40,487 nucleotides of DNA from Firmicutes bacterium ZOR0006. Lineage in GTDB: Bacteria; Bacillota_I; Bacilli_A; Culicoidibacterales; ZOR0006. This document shows, piece after piece, positions 19,894-28,245 of the stretch (the stretch's first letter is position 1; every line of letters begins with the position of its first letter). The notes under the pieces were generated by a model that was given only the letters and a program-made list of their open reading frames with translations, was not told the origin of the DNA and did no database searches. The stretch lies in assembly GCA_000798955.1 (NCBI GenBank), contig JTLC01000013.1, positions 1-40,487 of the forward strand, written 5' to 3'. Both the position numbers and the translations under genes were made by a program.

Positions 19894-19918
19894 AGACCGC
19901 TCTTTGTCGGTCTTTTTT
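19894..19918 (+). terminator. Terminator or attenuator in the whiA leader
   Basis: AGACCG (19894-19899) pairs with CGGTCT (19908-19913), followed by Ts to 19918. It could end the yvcK transcript or attenuate transcripts starting near 19882. Confidence 0.75.
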
Positions 19919-19938
19919 CTTGAAAGGGTGAATTTTAG

Positions 19939-20877
19939 ATGGCAACTTTTGCAGCACAAATAAAAAGAGAACTAGCCGGGCTCCAAACGAATCAATGCTG
20001 TATGAAAGCTGAGCTAGCAGCACTCATTCGGATTAATGGAACACTATCGCTCACAAATCGTGGCTTTGGCTTTGAATTGCAGACTGAAAATGCCTCAACA
20101 TCGCGACGGATTTATAGCTTGATTAAAGGTTTATATGAACGAGAAATTGAGATCTTAGTTCGAAAAAAAATGAAACTTCAAAAAAACAATGTCTATATTT
20201 TACGTGTACCTGATCGTGAACGAGAAATTTTGAATGATTTACAGTTACTCACTGATGCTGGCTTTGGTGTGACACTGAATCCCGAATTAGTAGCCAAGGA
20301 TTGCTGTAAAGGTGCTTATTTACGTGGTGCCTATTTAGCGAGTGGATCGGTTAATGATCCAAAACGTTCAAATTACCACCTAGAGGTGTATGTTGCAAAT
20401 GAAGAGCATGCACAGCAATTGGCAACACTGAGTAATCATTTTCATTTAAACGCTAAGGTAACAGCTCGAAAAAAGGGATTCATCATGTACATAAAAGAAG
20501 CGGAAAAAATTGCAGATTTTATTGGTTTAATTGGAGCGACGACGTCTTTATTTGAGTTTGAAGATATTCGTATTACTCGGGACATGCGTAATTCAGTGAA
20601 TCGAGTGATGAATTGTGAATTTGCCAATGTACAAAAATCATTGAATGCTGCTGAAGAACAAATTCATAATATTCATGTTGTCTATGAGTATATAGGGCGA
20701 GAAATGATTAGTGATAAACTGCAATTAGCAGCTGATTATCGTATTCAAAATCCTGATTTAACACTCGGTGATTTAGCCGAATTGTTAGCAAGCGATGGCT
20801 ATCCTGTATCAAAATCAGGATTAAATCATCGTTTTCGTAAGTTAGCAGAACTCGCAAAACCATACATTGTTGAATAA
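19939..20877 (+). CDS. whiA: DNA-binding protein WhiA
   Basis: A 312-residue protein with an N-terminal LAGLIDADG-like fold (residues 1-215) and a C-terminal helix-turn-helix ending KSGLNHRFRKLAELA. The N terminus, FAAQIKRELAGLQTNQCC, and the CCKGAYLRGAYLASGSVNDP block are characteristic. In Bacillus it influences cell division and chromosome segregation; in Streptomyces it controls sporulation genes. It follows yvcK as in other Firmicutes, but here a promoter-like site and hairpin intervene. Confidence 0.95.
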   Translation: MATFAAQIKRELAGLQTNQCCMKAELAALIRINGTLSLTNRGFGFELQTENASTSRRIYSLIKGLYEREIEILVRKKMKLQKNNVYILRVPDREREILNDLQLLTDAGFGVTLNPELVAKDCCKGAYLRGAYLASGSVNDPKRSNYHLEVYVANEEHAQQLATLSNHFHLNAKVTARKKGFIMYIKEAEKIADFIGLIGATTSLFEFEDIRITRDMRNSVNRVMNCEFANVQKSLNAAEEQIHNIHVVYEYIGREMISDKLQLAADYRIQNPDLTLGDLAELLASDGYPVSKSGLNHRFRKLAELAKPYIVE

Positions 20878-20901
20878 TCCAAGAATTATTAAAATTTTCG
20901 A

Positions 20902-21107
20902 GTTTTTTATTGAATTTTTTGGGAATAAACGCTATATAAAAAACGAGAATTTTGGTATGATAAAAGGGTCAACAGAAAGTTATTTACTCTTTACCAAAAA
21001 TAACTGCTGGCTGCTATTTGAAACCGTATGATTGCTTTTTAGCATTTTGCTGAAAACCTTGATTACCTTGTGGAAAATCACACCTGCAAGTAAAAAGTAA
21101 AACAACT
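20902..21107 (+). ncRNA. Candidate structured leader RNA upstream of the gene at 21149
   Basis: There is no gene between whiA and 21149. Promoter-like elements are TTGAAT (20910-20915) with TATATA (20933-20938) at 17 bp, and an extended -10 TG-G-TATGAT at 20953-20961. A 9-bp inverted repeat is at 20902-20910 and 20936-20944. Downstream, TTTACTCTTTAC (20983-20994) can pair with GTAAAAAGTAAA (21090-21101) with one mismatch, extended by AGTT (20978-20981) and AACT (21104-21107). This encloses about 95 nt, the layout of a closing stem of a structured 5' leader. I do not recognise a riboswitch class. Confidence 0.4.
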
Positions 21108-21148
21108 ATGACGAGCAAATGACTTTTAAAGAAGTAAGGATAGGGCAC

Positions 21149-21850
21149 ATGAAGAACAGACACAAATTCAGTATTTTGGGTTTAGGTATTCTTCTCTTCT
21201 TTGCAGTCGCGGGCGTCGGAATCACAGTTGTTCAAAAAACGAATCAAACACTTCCTTTTTCTCAGTTTCCTGAGAAAGCACCAAACATGACATTACAAGC
21301 ACAAGTTACGCAAGATAATGGTAAACAGCAGTTGCAATTTACTGTCGAGCAAATACTTGATCATCAACGACCATTCTATGAATATAAAATGAGTAGTATG
21401 GCTGGTGATTTAGTGCAGTATCAAGCAATCCTCGGTGAGCAATTTATTTTCGGAATTGGTGAATTCCAACAAAAACAAAAAGCGACATCAGAGCAAATCA
21501 CGAGTTCGATGTTAAATTTGGATGCACAAATGGTCAATCGTCACTTTTTTGCTGAATCGGAAACAGGTGTAAAAGGAACAGATCCCTTATATGATACAGT
21601 TGAATATTTAGGGAAGGAATTGATTCTTGGTCGTGTGACATATCGCTTCCGCTGCGAGTATGAAGAGAGTCAACAAATTAGTCAAACCGCATTCGTGAAA
21701 GAATTTTGGTTAGACGAACAAACAGGGGTCACACTAAAAGCAATTGAAACAACCAATTTTGAATTGCAAGACCCTGAACAAACATTAGAAACAACATTTC
21801 AAAAAACCTTTGAGGTGAACCAATTGACAATCAATGAAGTCACAAGCTAA
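21149..21850 (+). CDS. Membrane-anchored extracytoplasmic protein of unknown function
   Basis: A 233-residue protein with a basic start (MKNRHK) and a single hydrophobic segment at about residues 8-27, without a lipobox cysteine, so it is probably an N-terminally anchored outer-surface protein. The remainder is hydrophilic and looks beta-rich. The repeated pattern around KEFWLDEQTGVTLKA is loosely like LolA/MucB-type domains found in anti-sigma and lipoprotein-carrier families, but the match is weak. ATG 21149 has AAGGA eight bases upstream; an in-frame ATG at 21119 lacks such a site. It has a long possible structured leader and its own terminator. Confidence 0.6.
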   Translation: MKNRHKFSILGLGILLFFAVAGVGITVVQKTNQTLPFSQFPEKAPNMTLQAQVTQDNGKQQLQFTVEQILDHQRPFYEYKMSSMAGDLVQYQAILGEQFIFGIGEFQQKQKATSEQITSSMLNLDAQMVNRHFFAESETGVKGTDPLYDTVEYLGKELILGRVTYRFRCEYEESQQISQTAFVKEFWLDEQTGVTLKAIETTNFELQDPEQTLETTFQKTFEVNQLTINEVTS

Positions 21851-21877
21851 ACTTTATCTTAGGATAGAGTTTTTTTT
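21849..21877 (+). terminator. Terminator after the anchored protein gene
   Basis: AAACTTTATC (21849-21858), a TTAG loop, then GATAGAGTTT with one G-U pair, and Ts to 21877. It overlaps the stop codon. Confidence 0.85.
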
Positions 21878-21918
21878 GTACTCTATTTTCAAATTTTATC
21901 TCAATATGAGGAGAAAGT

Positions 21919-22569
21919 GTGGGGAACATGAAATACGAACAGTTATTTTCAATGCTGATACAAGGAGATCAACAGCAGCTTGAACATTTATTTCCAACCT
22001 TAGCTCAGTGTCATACACCGATTTTTGATACGTTAACATGGGGAGAAATGTATCCATTATTGAGTCAGTGGTTAAAACAAGTAGTGAAGCAAGTCACTTT
22101 GACTCAGAGTGAGCAATTTACACATGTTTGGTTAGGCGAATGGTTATTTGAACTTACTAATGGGGAAGAATTACTAGTGTGTTGCATCATCGATCCGACA
22201 ACGAGTCATGGAATGGATATTCGCATCTATCACTCATTTGTACCGCTTTTCGGAAAAAATCAGAGTCGTGAGCAGATGCCATTACAAGCAGAAGTAAGTA
22301 AAGGAGTCCTACCAACATTAGTACAAGCTGAACAAATATACTACTTACCAGCTACAGGTAGAAAAAATGTAAAAGTCGATTCAGTTGAAATTGCTCAATC
22401 TTGGGAAATTTTAACCCAAGTAGTGACTGATATCCATGCACATTGGCAAAGTGAAACTAGTGAATTATTTGAATATAGTAAAGATAGTGGAGAAGGCGGA
22501 GTCGTACTTGTTATACGGAACAATGTAGGAAAAGTAATTGCCATTCGTAACTATAATGATTGGGAATAA
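21919..22569 (+). CDS. Uncharacterised protein with weak NTF2/SnoaL-like features
   Basis: A 216-residue probably cytoplasmic protein. The middle part, with GEWLFELTNGEEL followed by MDIRIYHSFVPL near residue 98, resembles NTF2-like proteins. The C-terminal third (about 140-216) has no counterpart I recognise. Translation probably begins at GTG 21919, six bases after AGGAG; ATG 21928 is the alternative but is poorly spaced from that site. It is monocistronic, convergent with clpP, with a shared terminator. Confidence 0.5.
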   Translation: MGNMKYEQLFSMLIQGDQQQLEHLFPTLAQCHTPIFDTLTWGEMYPLLSQWLKQVVKQVTLTQSEQFTHVWLGEWLFELTNGEELLVCCIIDPTTSHGMDIRIYHSFVPLFGKNQSREQMPLQAEVSKGVLPTLVQAEQIYYLPATGRKNVKVDSVEIAQSWEILTQVVTDIHAHWQSETSELFEYSKDSGEGGVVLVIRNNVGKVIAIRNYNDWE

Positions 22570-22570
22570 A

Positions 22571-22610
22571 AAAAGCTGCAAGACGACAGAAAGTCGCTCT
22601 TGCAGCTTTT
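22571..22610. terminator. Bidirectional terminator between the 21919 gene and clpP
   Basis: A 13-bp stem, AAAAGCTGCAAGA (22571-22583) with TCTTGCAGCTTTT (22598-22610), extended by CGAC/GTCG with one bulged base. T runs follow on both strands. Confidence 0.92.
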
Positions 22611-22622
22611 TAAGTTGTTAAA

Positions 22623-23198
22623 TTACATGTGAGTAATTACTTCGTCAATGAGGCCATAGGCTTTAGCTTCTGTAGCTTCAAACCAATAGTCACGATCTGT
22701 ATCGAGTGCGATTTGTTCAATGGTTTGACCAGTTGCTGTCGCTAACATTTGGTTTAATTTCGTGCGTGTTTTAATGAGGCGTTCAGCAGCAATAAAAACA
22801 TCACTCGCCTGCCCTTGTGCGCCACCTAAGGGTTGGTGAATCATAATTTCAGCATTAGGTAAAGCAAAACGCTTATCACCCATAGCGAGAAGGAAAGCCC
22901 CCATACTCGCTGCCATTCCAAGGCAAATTGTCTGTACTTCAGGTTGAATGTATTTCATTGTATCATAAATTGCTAACCCAGCAGCAATAGAACCACCAGG
23001 TGAGTTGATGTAAAGATGAATCGGCTTCTTTGGGTCTTCGGCGGCTAAAAATAATAGTTGTGCAACAATTGCATTCGCCATATTCGTTTCGACTTCACCA
23101 CTTAACATGATAATCCGATCTTTTAATAGACGTGAATAAATGTCGTATGAACGTTCGCCGCTATTTGTTTGTTCAATTACGTAAGGAATTACTGCCAT
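22623..23198 (-). CDS. clpP: ATP-dependent Clp protease proteolytic subunit
   Basis: A 191-residue serine protease that forms the tetradecameric barrel used by ClpX and ClpC. The catalytic Ser98 is in GMAASMGAF, His121 in IMIHQPLGG and Asp170 in DTDRDYW. The oxyanion-hole motif NSPGGS is at 65-70. I chose the start [10 protein letters not shown] at 23198, preceded by AGAGG; an upstream in-frame extension of about 76 codons has no family resemblance and runs through the promoter. No CtsR box is evident. Confidence 0.96.
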   Translation of the reverse strand: MAVIPYVIEQTNSGERSYDIYSRLLKDRIIMLSGEVETNMANAIVAQLLFLAAEDPKKPIHLYINSPGGSIAAGLAIYDTMKYIQPEVQTICLGMAASMGAFLLAMGDKRFALPNAEIMIHQPLGGAQGQASDVFIAAERLIKTRTKLNQMLATATGQTIEQIALDTDRDYWFEATEAKAYGLIDEVITHM

Positions 23199-23233
23199 TT
23201 TGATACCTCTCAATTTTTCTGATTTATAACGAC

Positions 23234-23262
23234 AGTATAACACAAGAAAAGTTGCACGTAAA
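23234..23262 (-). promoter_or_regulatory. Promoter of clpP
   Basis: Minus strand: -35 TTTACG (plus 23257-23262), 17-bp spacer, -10 TATACT (23234-23239) with an extended TG. Confidence 0.65.
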
Positions 23263-23321
23263 TTTGAAAGCGAATTCGTGATAAAATTCACACGAAAAGA
23301 TAAAAAGCCGAATTGTTTTTC

Positions 23322-23402
23322 TTGCAGTGTTGCTGTAAAAGTGCTAAAATTATAAACGAAAACCGAGTGCAATGCACTTGGCAAAAAAACCGTTTTAAAC
23401 GG
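23322..23402 (+). promoter_or_regulatory. gap promoter and 5' leader hairpins
   Basis: -35 TTGCAG (23322-23327) and -10 TAAAAT (23345-23350) at 17 bp. Two short dyads follow in the leader: CCGAGTGCAATGCACTTGG at 23363-23381 and CCGTTTTAAACGG at 23390-23402, just before the ribosome binding site. They could stabilise the abundant gap mRNA or bind a regulator; they do not match the CggR operator as I know it. Confidence 0.6.
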
Positions 23403-23424
23403 AAAACCCAGGAGGAATCTCATC

Positions 23425-24432
23425 ATGGCAGTAAAAGTTGCTATTAATGGATTTGGACGTATCGGTCGTTTAGCTTACCGTATCATGTCTCAAGATGCAA
23501 ACTTCGAAATCGTTGCAATCAACGACTTAACAGACGCTAAAACTTTAGCTCACTTATTAAAATACGATTCAGCACAAGGACGTTTCAATGCAGAAGTAAC
23601 TGCAACTGAAAACGGAATCGTTGTTAACGGATCTGAAGTAAAAATCTACGCTGAGCGTAACCCACAAGATTTACCATGGGGTGAATTAGGTGTTGATGTA
23701 GTATTAGAATGTACTGGATTCTTCACTTCACAAGAAGCTGCTGGAAAACACATCGAAGCTGGTGCGAAGAAAGTAGTTATCTCAGCTCCTGCAACTGGAG
23801 ATGTTAAAACAGTTGTGTTCAACACAAACCACGACATCTTAGACGGAACTGAAACAGTTATCTCAGGTGCTTCATGTACAACAAACTGTTTAGCTCCAAT
23901 GGCTGATGCTTTAAACAAAAACTTCCAAATCGTTGAAGGATTCATGACTACAATTCATGCTTACACTAACGATCAAAATACATTAGATGCTCCTCACGCA
24001 AAAGGTGACTTACGTCGTGCTCGTGCAGCAGCAGCTAATATCGTTCCTAACTCAACTGGAGCTGCAAAAGCTATCGGTTTAGTAATTCCTGAATTAAAAG
24101 GAAAATTAGACGGTTCAGCACAACGTGTACCAGTAATCACTGGATCATTAACTGAATTAGTAGCTGTTGTTGGAACTGAAACAACTGTTGAAGCTGTAAA
24201 TGCTGCAATGAAAGCTGTATCTAACGAATCATTCGGTTACACTGAAGAAGAGTTAGTATCTTCTGACATCATCGGAATCACTAATGGTTCTTTATTCGAT
24301 GCAACTCAAACAAAAGTTATGAACATCGATGGAAAAACATTAGTAAAAGTAGTTTCTTGGTATGACAACGAAGCTTCTTATACTCACCAATTAATCCGTA
24401 CTGTTAACCACTTCGCATCTTTAATTAAATAA
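23425..24432 (+). CDS. gap: Glyceraldehyde-3-phosphate dehydrogenase
   Basis: A 335-residue glycolytic enzyme that converts glyceraldehyde-3-phosphate to 1,3-bisphosphoglycerate with NAD. The NAD-binding [12 protein letters not shown] opens the protein and the active-site Cys151 lies in [12 protein letters not shown] follows CCAGGAGG. Codon use is strongly biased (TTC, AAC, TTA, GGA), as expected for a very highly expressed gene and unlike the neighbours upstream. It precedes pgk, with a terminator between them that would reduce read-through. Confidence 0.98.
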   Translation: MAVKVAINGFGRIGRLAYRIMSQDANFEIVAINDLTDAKTLAHLLKYDSAQGRFNAEVTATENGIVVNGSEVKIYAERNPQDLPWGELGVDVVLECTGFFTSQEAAGKHIEAGAKKVVISAPATGDVKTVVFNTNHDILDGTETVISGASCTTNCLAPMADALNKNFQIVEGFMTTIHAYTNDQNTLDAPHAKGDLRRARAAAANIVPNSTGAAKAIGLVIPELKGKLDGSAQRVPVITGSLTELVAVVGTETTVEAVNAAMKAVSNESFGYTEEELVSSDIIGITNGSLFDATQTKVMNIDGKTLVKVVSWYDNEASYTHQLIRTVNHFASLIK

Positions 24433-24489
24433 TTTTGCGACTTCGCAATCTTATTTAAGCAATAGTGTACTTAACGTAAGGGTACGAAC

Positions 24490-24517
24490 AAAGCGGAACT
24501 TATGTTCCGCTTTTTTT
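24490..24517 (+). terminator. Terminator between gap and pgk
   Basis: AAAGCGGAAC (24490-24499), a 4-nt loop, GTTCCGC and seven Ts. Smaller dyads, including TTGCGA-CT-TCGCAA near 24435-24448, lie between it and the gap stop and may be mRNA-end structures. Confidence 0.88.
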
Positions 24518-24543
24518 AAATAAAATAACTGGAGGAATTTCTC

Positions 24544-25722
24544 ATGGCTAAGAAAGTAGTAACTGACTTAAATGTTGAAGGAAAAAAAGTATTAGTACGC
24601 GTTGACTTTAACGTACCGATGAAAGATGGAGCAATCACAAACGACAACCGTATCGTTGCCGCTTTACCAACTGTAAAACACATCGTTGAAAATGGTGGAA
24701 AAGCAATTTTATTCTCTCATCTTGGGAAAGTAAAAACTGAAGAAGACAAATTAACAAAATCATTAGCACCTGTAGCAGCTCGTTTAGGAGAGTTATTAGG
24801 GAAAGATGTAACATTTGTTCCACATACACGTGGTGCTGAATTAGAAGCAGCAATCGCAGCAATGAACGCTGGTGATGTATTAGTATTCGAAAACACACGT
24901 TTCGAAGCTGGTGAAACAAAAAATGATCCTGAATTAGGAGCTTACTGGGCATCTTTAGGTGATGTATTCGTAAACGACGCATTTGGTACGGCTCACCGTG
25001 CACATGCATCTAACGTTGGAATTGCAGCACACTTAGATACAGCAGCAGGATTCTTATTAGATAAAGAAATCAAATTCATCGGTGAAGCAGTAGATGCACC
25101 AGTTCGTCCATTAGTAGCGATCTTAGGTGGAGCAAAAGTTTCAGATAAAATCGGTGTAATTGAAAACTTAATCGCTAAAGCTGACAAAATTTTAGTTGGT
25201 GGTGGAATGATGTTCACATTCTTGAAAGCTCAAGGATTAAACATCGGAAAATCTTTAGTTGAAGAAGATAAATTAGAATTAGCAGCTATGTTATTAGAAA
25301 AAGCTGGTGACAAATTAGTTTTACCAATCGATACAGTAGCAGCGAAAGAATTCAGTAATGATGTTGAATTCCGTACAGTTTCAGTAAACGAAATCGCTGA
25401 AGATGAAATGGGATTAGATATCGGTGCCGCTTCAGTTGAATTATTCGCAGGAATTATTGCTGATGCAAAAACAGTTGTTTGGAATGGACCAATGGGTGTA
25501 TTCGAAATGTCTAACTATGCAAATGGAACAATCGGTGTATGTGAAGCAATCGCTAAATTAGAAGATGCGACAACAATCATCGGTGGTGGAGATTCTGCCG
25601 CTGCAGCAATGCAATTAGGATTCGCTGACCAATTCTCACACATCTCAACAGGTGGGGGAGCTTCTTTAGAGTACTTAGAAGGAAAAGACTTACCAGGTGT
25701 AAGCGCAGTAAGCGAAAAATAA
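24544..25722 (+). CDS. pgk: Phosphoglycerate kinase
   Basis: A 392-residue enzyme making ATP from 1,3-bisphosphoglycerate. Visible family blocks are [15 protein letters not shown] at the N terminus, the LFSHLGK loop, [26 protein letters not shown], and the C-terminal [13 protein letters not shown] and [21 protein letters not shown] follows TGGAGGA. Codon bias matches gap. The RNA repeat described below starts at its stop codon. Confidence 0.98.
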   Translation: MAKKVVTDLNVEGKKVLVRVDFNVPMKDGAITNDNRIVAALPTVKHIVENGGKAILFSHLGKVKTEEDKLTKSLAPVAARLGELLGKDVTFVPHTRGAELEAAIAAMNAGDVLVFENTRFEAGETKNDPELGAYWASLGDVFVNDAFGTAHRAHASNVGIAAHLDTAAGFLLDKEIKFIGEAVDAPVRPLVAILGGAKVSDKIGVIENLIAKADKILVGGGMMFTFLKAQGLNIGKSLVEEDKLELAAMLLEKAGDKLVLPIDTVAAKEFSNDVEFRTVSVNEIAEDEMGLDIGAASVELFAGIIADAKTVVWNGPMGVFEMSNYANGTIGVCEAIAKLEDATTIIGGGDSAAAAMQLGFADQFSHISTGGGASLEYLEGKDLPGVSAVSEK

Positions 25723-25849
25723 TCATAGTGCTTGAGATCGATATTTCCCTAATAAATTAAGGAAATATCTTCTTCGGATAAACAAGTGAACAGAATTACT
25801 TTTCGAATTATTTATCTGAAAACGTAATTCTGGGCTTGTTTTAGAAGAA

Positions 25850-25889
25850 GAAGGTCGAAACACGTTTAAGATCAGAGTGCTTGAGAGCG
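25850..25889 (+). repeat. 40-bp perfect direct repeat, copy 1
   Basis: Identical over 40 bases to 25985-26024, 135 bases downstream. It joins the 3' box of one unit of the tandem RNA (GGTCGAAACACGTTTAAG) to the 5' box of the next (AGTGCTTGAGAGCG). Confidence 0.95.
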
Positions 25890-25984
25890 GTACTATCAAA
25901 GATAGTAGCAAGGCGAAAGGTCAAATAAGCAAAGAATGGTGAATTACGAAAGTGAAGACCAACCTTTGCGATTTGCCAAGCCTT

Positions 25985-26024
25985 GAAGGTCGAAACACGT
26001 TTAAGATCAGAGTGCTTGAGAGCG
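25985..26024 (+). repeat. 40-bp perfect direct repeat, copy 2
   Basis: Second copy of the 25850-25889 block. A third, partial copy (17 of 19 bases) lies at 25722-25740, beginning in the pgk stop codon. Confidence 0.95.
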
Positions 26025-26090
26025 TTACTTAGTGGGGGAGTTCCTACTAAATAACGTAAAGCAAAATTACAAATAAAGGAGGAGTCGGAT

Positions 26091-26432
26091 ATGGTTCGTC
26101 AAATTGCTTTCGTTAAATTCAGTGTCTTTGGCGTAATGTGGATGTATTCATTATTACCGCTAGTAGCACCAGCAATCTATGTGAGCTTGGCACCATTTGC
26201 AAGTGTAGTGGTTGGACTGTACGTATTAGTCGTCATTACGAGTTTTTGGCTGTTATACCACCAACATCAGACCGATTATTCACTACTTCTTAGCGGCGGA
26301 ATATTCGCTATGGCAACGATTCTTGCTTTCATTTGGCCAACGGCTCTAGGATATGCCGGTTATTTTATCCTAACAAGTTTTGCATACTTCATTCCGGCAT
26401 TAGCTGGATTACGAACAATTGCAAAAAATTAA
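26091..26432 (+). CDS. Small polytopic membrane protein, unknown function
   Basis: A 113-residue hydrophobic protein with about four membrane segments (roughly 8-28, 33-56, 64-84 and 88-107) and short polar turns (HQHQTDYS between the second and third). I recognise no family. ATG 26091 follows an excellent AAAGGAGGAG site. It lies 18 bases before tpiA and after the tandem RNA element, so it is probably co-transcribed with tpiA. Codon use is less biased than in gap, pgk or tpiA, so it is probably made in smaller amounts. Confidence 0.65.
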   Translation: MVRQIAFVKFSVFGVMWMYSLLPLVAPAIYVSLAPFASVVVGLYVLVVITSFWLLYHQHQTDYSLLLSGGIFAMATILAFIWPTALGYAGYFILTSFAYFIPALAGLRTIAKN

Positions 26433-26450
26433 ACTATGAGGTGACGAAAC

Positions 26451-27206
26451 ATGCGTAAACCAATTATCGCAGGTAACTGGAAAATGAATAAAACAAAAGC
26501 TGAAGCGTTAGCATTCGTTGAAGCTGTAGCACAAGCAATTCCATCAACAGATGTTGTGGATGCAGCTGTCTGTGTACCAACAATTTACTTAGATGCAATG
26601 ATGACTGCAACAGCAGGAACAAACTTAAAAATTGGTGCTCAAAATATGCACCAAAAAGATGCAGGAGCTTTCACTGCTGAAACAAGTCCATTAATGTTAG
26701 TAGACTTAAAAGTACCTTACGTTGTTTTAGGACACAGTGAGCGTCGTCAATACTTCGGAGAAACTGACACAACAGTAAACGAAAAAACATTAGCAGCATT
26801 CGCACATGGATTAACACCAATCGTATGTGTTGGTGAATACCTTGAAGAGCGTGAAAACGGAACAACAAATGCTGTTGTTGAAAAACAAACATTAGCAGCG
26901 TTATTCGGTTTAACAGCTGAGCAAGTAGCACAAACTGTTATCGCTTATGAGCCAGTTTGGGCAATCGGAACTGGAAAAGTTGCGACAAACGAACAAGCAA
27001 ATGAAACTTGCGGATACATCCGTCAAGTAATCGCACGCGTATACGGAAATGAAGCTGCACAAGCAGTACGTATCCAATACGGTGGATCAGTAACACCAGA
27101 TACAATTGGAGCATTAATGTCTGAATCAGATATCGATGGTGCATTAGTAGGTGGAGCATCATTAGTAGCAGATAGCTTCTTAGCTTTATTAAACGGTGTA
27201 AACTAA
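26451..27206 (+). CDS. tpiA: Triose-phosphate isomerase
   Basis: A 251-residue glycolytic enzyme that interconverts dihydroxyacetone phosphate and glyceraldehyde-3-phosphate. GNWKMN (catalytic Lys), LGHSERR (catalytic His) and [10 protein letters not shown] (catalytic Glu) are all present, as is [10 protein letters not shown] for phosphate binding. ATG follows GAGGTGA. The strong codon bias matches gap and pgk. A terminator follows directly. Confidence 0.98.
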   Translation: MRKPIIAGNWKMNKTKAEALAFVEAVAQAIPSTDVVDAAVCVPTIYLDAMMTATAGTNLKIGAQNMHQKDAGAFTAETSPLMLVDLKVPYVVLGHSERRQYFGETDTTVNEKTLAAFAHGLTPIVCVGEYLEERENGTTNAVVEKQTLAALFGLTAEQVAQTVIAYEPVWAIGTGKVATNEQANETCGYIRQVIARVYGNEAAQAVRIQYGGSVTPDTIGALMSESDIDGALVGGASLVADSFLALLNGVN

Positions 27207-27211
27207 TCATG

Positions 27212-27245
27212 AAAGCTATTACCACTTCAGGTGATAGCTTTTTTT
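27212..27245 (+). terminator. Terminator of tpiA
   Basis: AAAGCTAT and ACC (27212-27223) pair with GGT and ATAGCTTT (27230-27241), with one T-G mismatch or wobble, followed by Ts. Confidence 0.88.
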
Positions 27246-27262
27246 GTTGACAAAAAAATTAT

Positions 27263-27290
27263 TGAAAAAAACCGGAATTTTTGATACAAT
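27263..27290 (+). promoter_or_regulatory. Promoter of the formate/nitrite transporter gene
   Basis: -35 TTGAAA (27263-27268), 16-bp spacer, -10 TACAAT (27285-27290) with an extended TG. A TTGACA at 27247-27252 has no matching -10. Confidence 0.65.
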
Positions 27291-27334
27291 TTTAAAATGT
27301 AATGTAGTAAATAAGATGTGGAGGAATAAGGAAA

Positions 27335-28132
27335 ATGGCCGCAGGAATTAGTTTAATGGAAAAAATTGAAGGTGCAGGTAAGAAAAAAATCGAGCTTGTC
27401 GAAAAGAGTTGGGTACGATATCTTATTCGTGCAATGTTGGCAGGGTTATTTTTAACACTAGCAACTTCAATGGCAATGATGGTTGGAGATAAATTAGATC
27501 ATATTGCTCATGGTTTAGGTAAATTTACGTATGCGCTGTTCTTCGGATGGGCATTAGTCATGATTTTATACATGAATAGTGAATTGGGAACTTCAAATAT
27601 GATGTATTTCTCAGCTAATGTAGCTATGAAGAAAGCAAAAGTTTCACAAGCAGCAAAAGTTATTGGATTATGTGTACTAGGGAATTTAATTGGAGCAATT
27701 TTATTTGCATGGATTACTGCACAAACATCAACATTCCAAAACTTACCAGCTGATCACTTTATGTTCACAGCAGTAGCAGCAAAACTTGCAAAAACACCAT
27801 GGCAAATCTTCTTCGAGGGAATTTTAGCAAATGTTGTTGTTAACACAGCAGTAATTGCAACGATTAACATGAAAGAAGATGGAGCAAAAGTTCTATCGAT
27901 GGTCTTCATTGTATTCATTTTTGCTTTCCTAGGGTATGAGCACGTTATCGCAAACTTCTCATCATTCTCATTAGCATTCTTTGCTTCAGGTGGAGCAGTT
28001 GAAGGTATGACAATGGCAGCAACATTAACAAATCTTATTGTCGCTTTCATCGGAAACTTTGTCGGTGGAGGATTTGTTATTGGCCTCACATATGTCTTCT
28101 TGAATAAAGGTGAGTATTACTACAAGGACTAA
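27335..28132 (+). CDS. Formate/nitrite transporter (FNT) family channel
   Basis: A 265-residue integral membrane protein of the FocA/NirC family, pentameric channels for formate, nitrite or related small anions. Six hydrophobic segments are visible, with conserved pieces LNSEL-like (MNSELGTSNMM), LGNLIGAILFAW, GILANVVVNTAV and the final NFVGGGFVIG. ATG follows GGAGGAATAAGG. In a fermenter, formate export is the likeliest role, but FocA and NirC cannot be separated from sequence alone. Transcribed alone from its own promoter to a terminator. Confidence 0.9.
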   Translation: MAAGISLMEKIEGAGKKKIELVEKSWVRYLIRAMLAGLFLTLATSMAMMVGDKLDHIAHGLGKFTYALFFGWALVMILYMNSELGTSNMMYFSANVAMKKAKVSQAAKVIGLCVLGNLIGAILFAWITAQTSTFQNLPADHFMFTAVAAKLAKTPWQIFFEGILANVVVNTAVIATINMKEDGAKVLSMVFIVFIFAFLGYEHVIANFSSFSLAFFASGGAVEGMTMAATLTNLIVAFIGNFVGGGFVIGLTYVFLNKGEYYYKD

Positions 28133-28137
28133 TCGTT

Positions 28138-28167
28138 AAAAAACACGCAGAATATGCGTGTTTTTTT
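28138..28167 (+). terminator. Terminator of the FNT gene
   Basis: A-run then ACACGCA (28143-28149), 5-nt loop, TGCGTGT (28155-28161) and Ts. Confidence 0.88.
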
Positions 28168-28245
28168 ATTGTTTTGTATGAATTAACAAACTCATAAAAA
28201 GAGATATGATAGAATAAAAAGAAATGACTGATAAAGGAGTAAACG

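Larger units (their letters stand above)
25722..26060 (+). ncRNA. Tandem structured RNA element between pgk and the tpiA pair
   Basis: About 340 bases with no gene. A conserved block (core AGTGCTTGAGA) occurs three times, starting near 25722, 25871 and 26006. Each copy is followed by a hairpin of different sequence: 9 bp (25740-25748/25761-25769), 7 bp (25891-25897/25901-25907), and 5+5 bp (26023-26033/26046-26056). In the first two units a further stem closes the unit: TTCTTC/GAAGAA (25770-25775/25844-25849) in unit 1 and AAGGC/GCCTT (25910-25914/25980-25984) in unit 2. These enclose an inner stem, AACAAG/CTTGTT plus 9 bp in unit 1 and GCAAAG/CTTTGC plus GGT/ACC in unit 2. Unit 3 is truncated. 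Sequence changes that keep pairing argue for function as RNA. Confidence 0.65.

Noticed and set aside
22623-23426. A longer ClpP start at 23426
   Set aside because: The added 76 residues have no ClpP similarity and would cover the clpP promoter; the ATG at 23198 gives the normal length.
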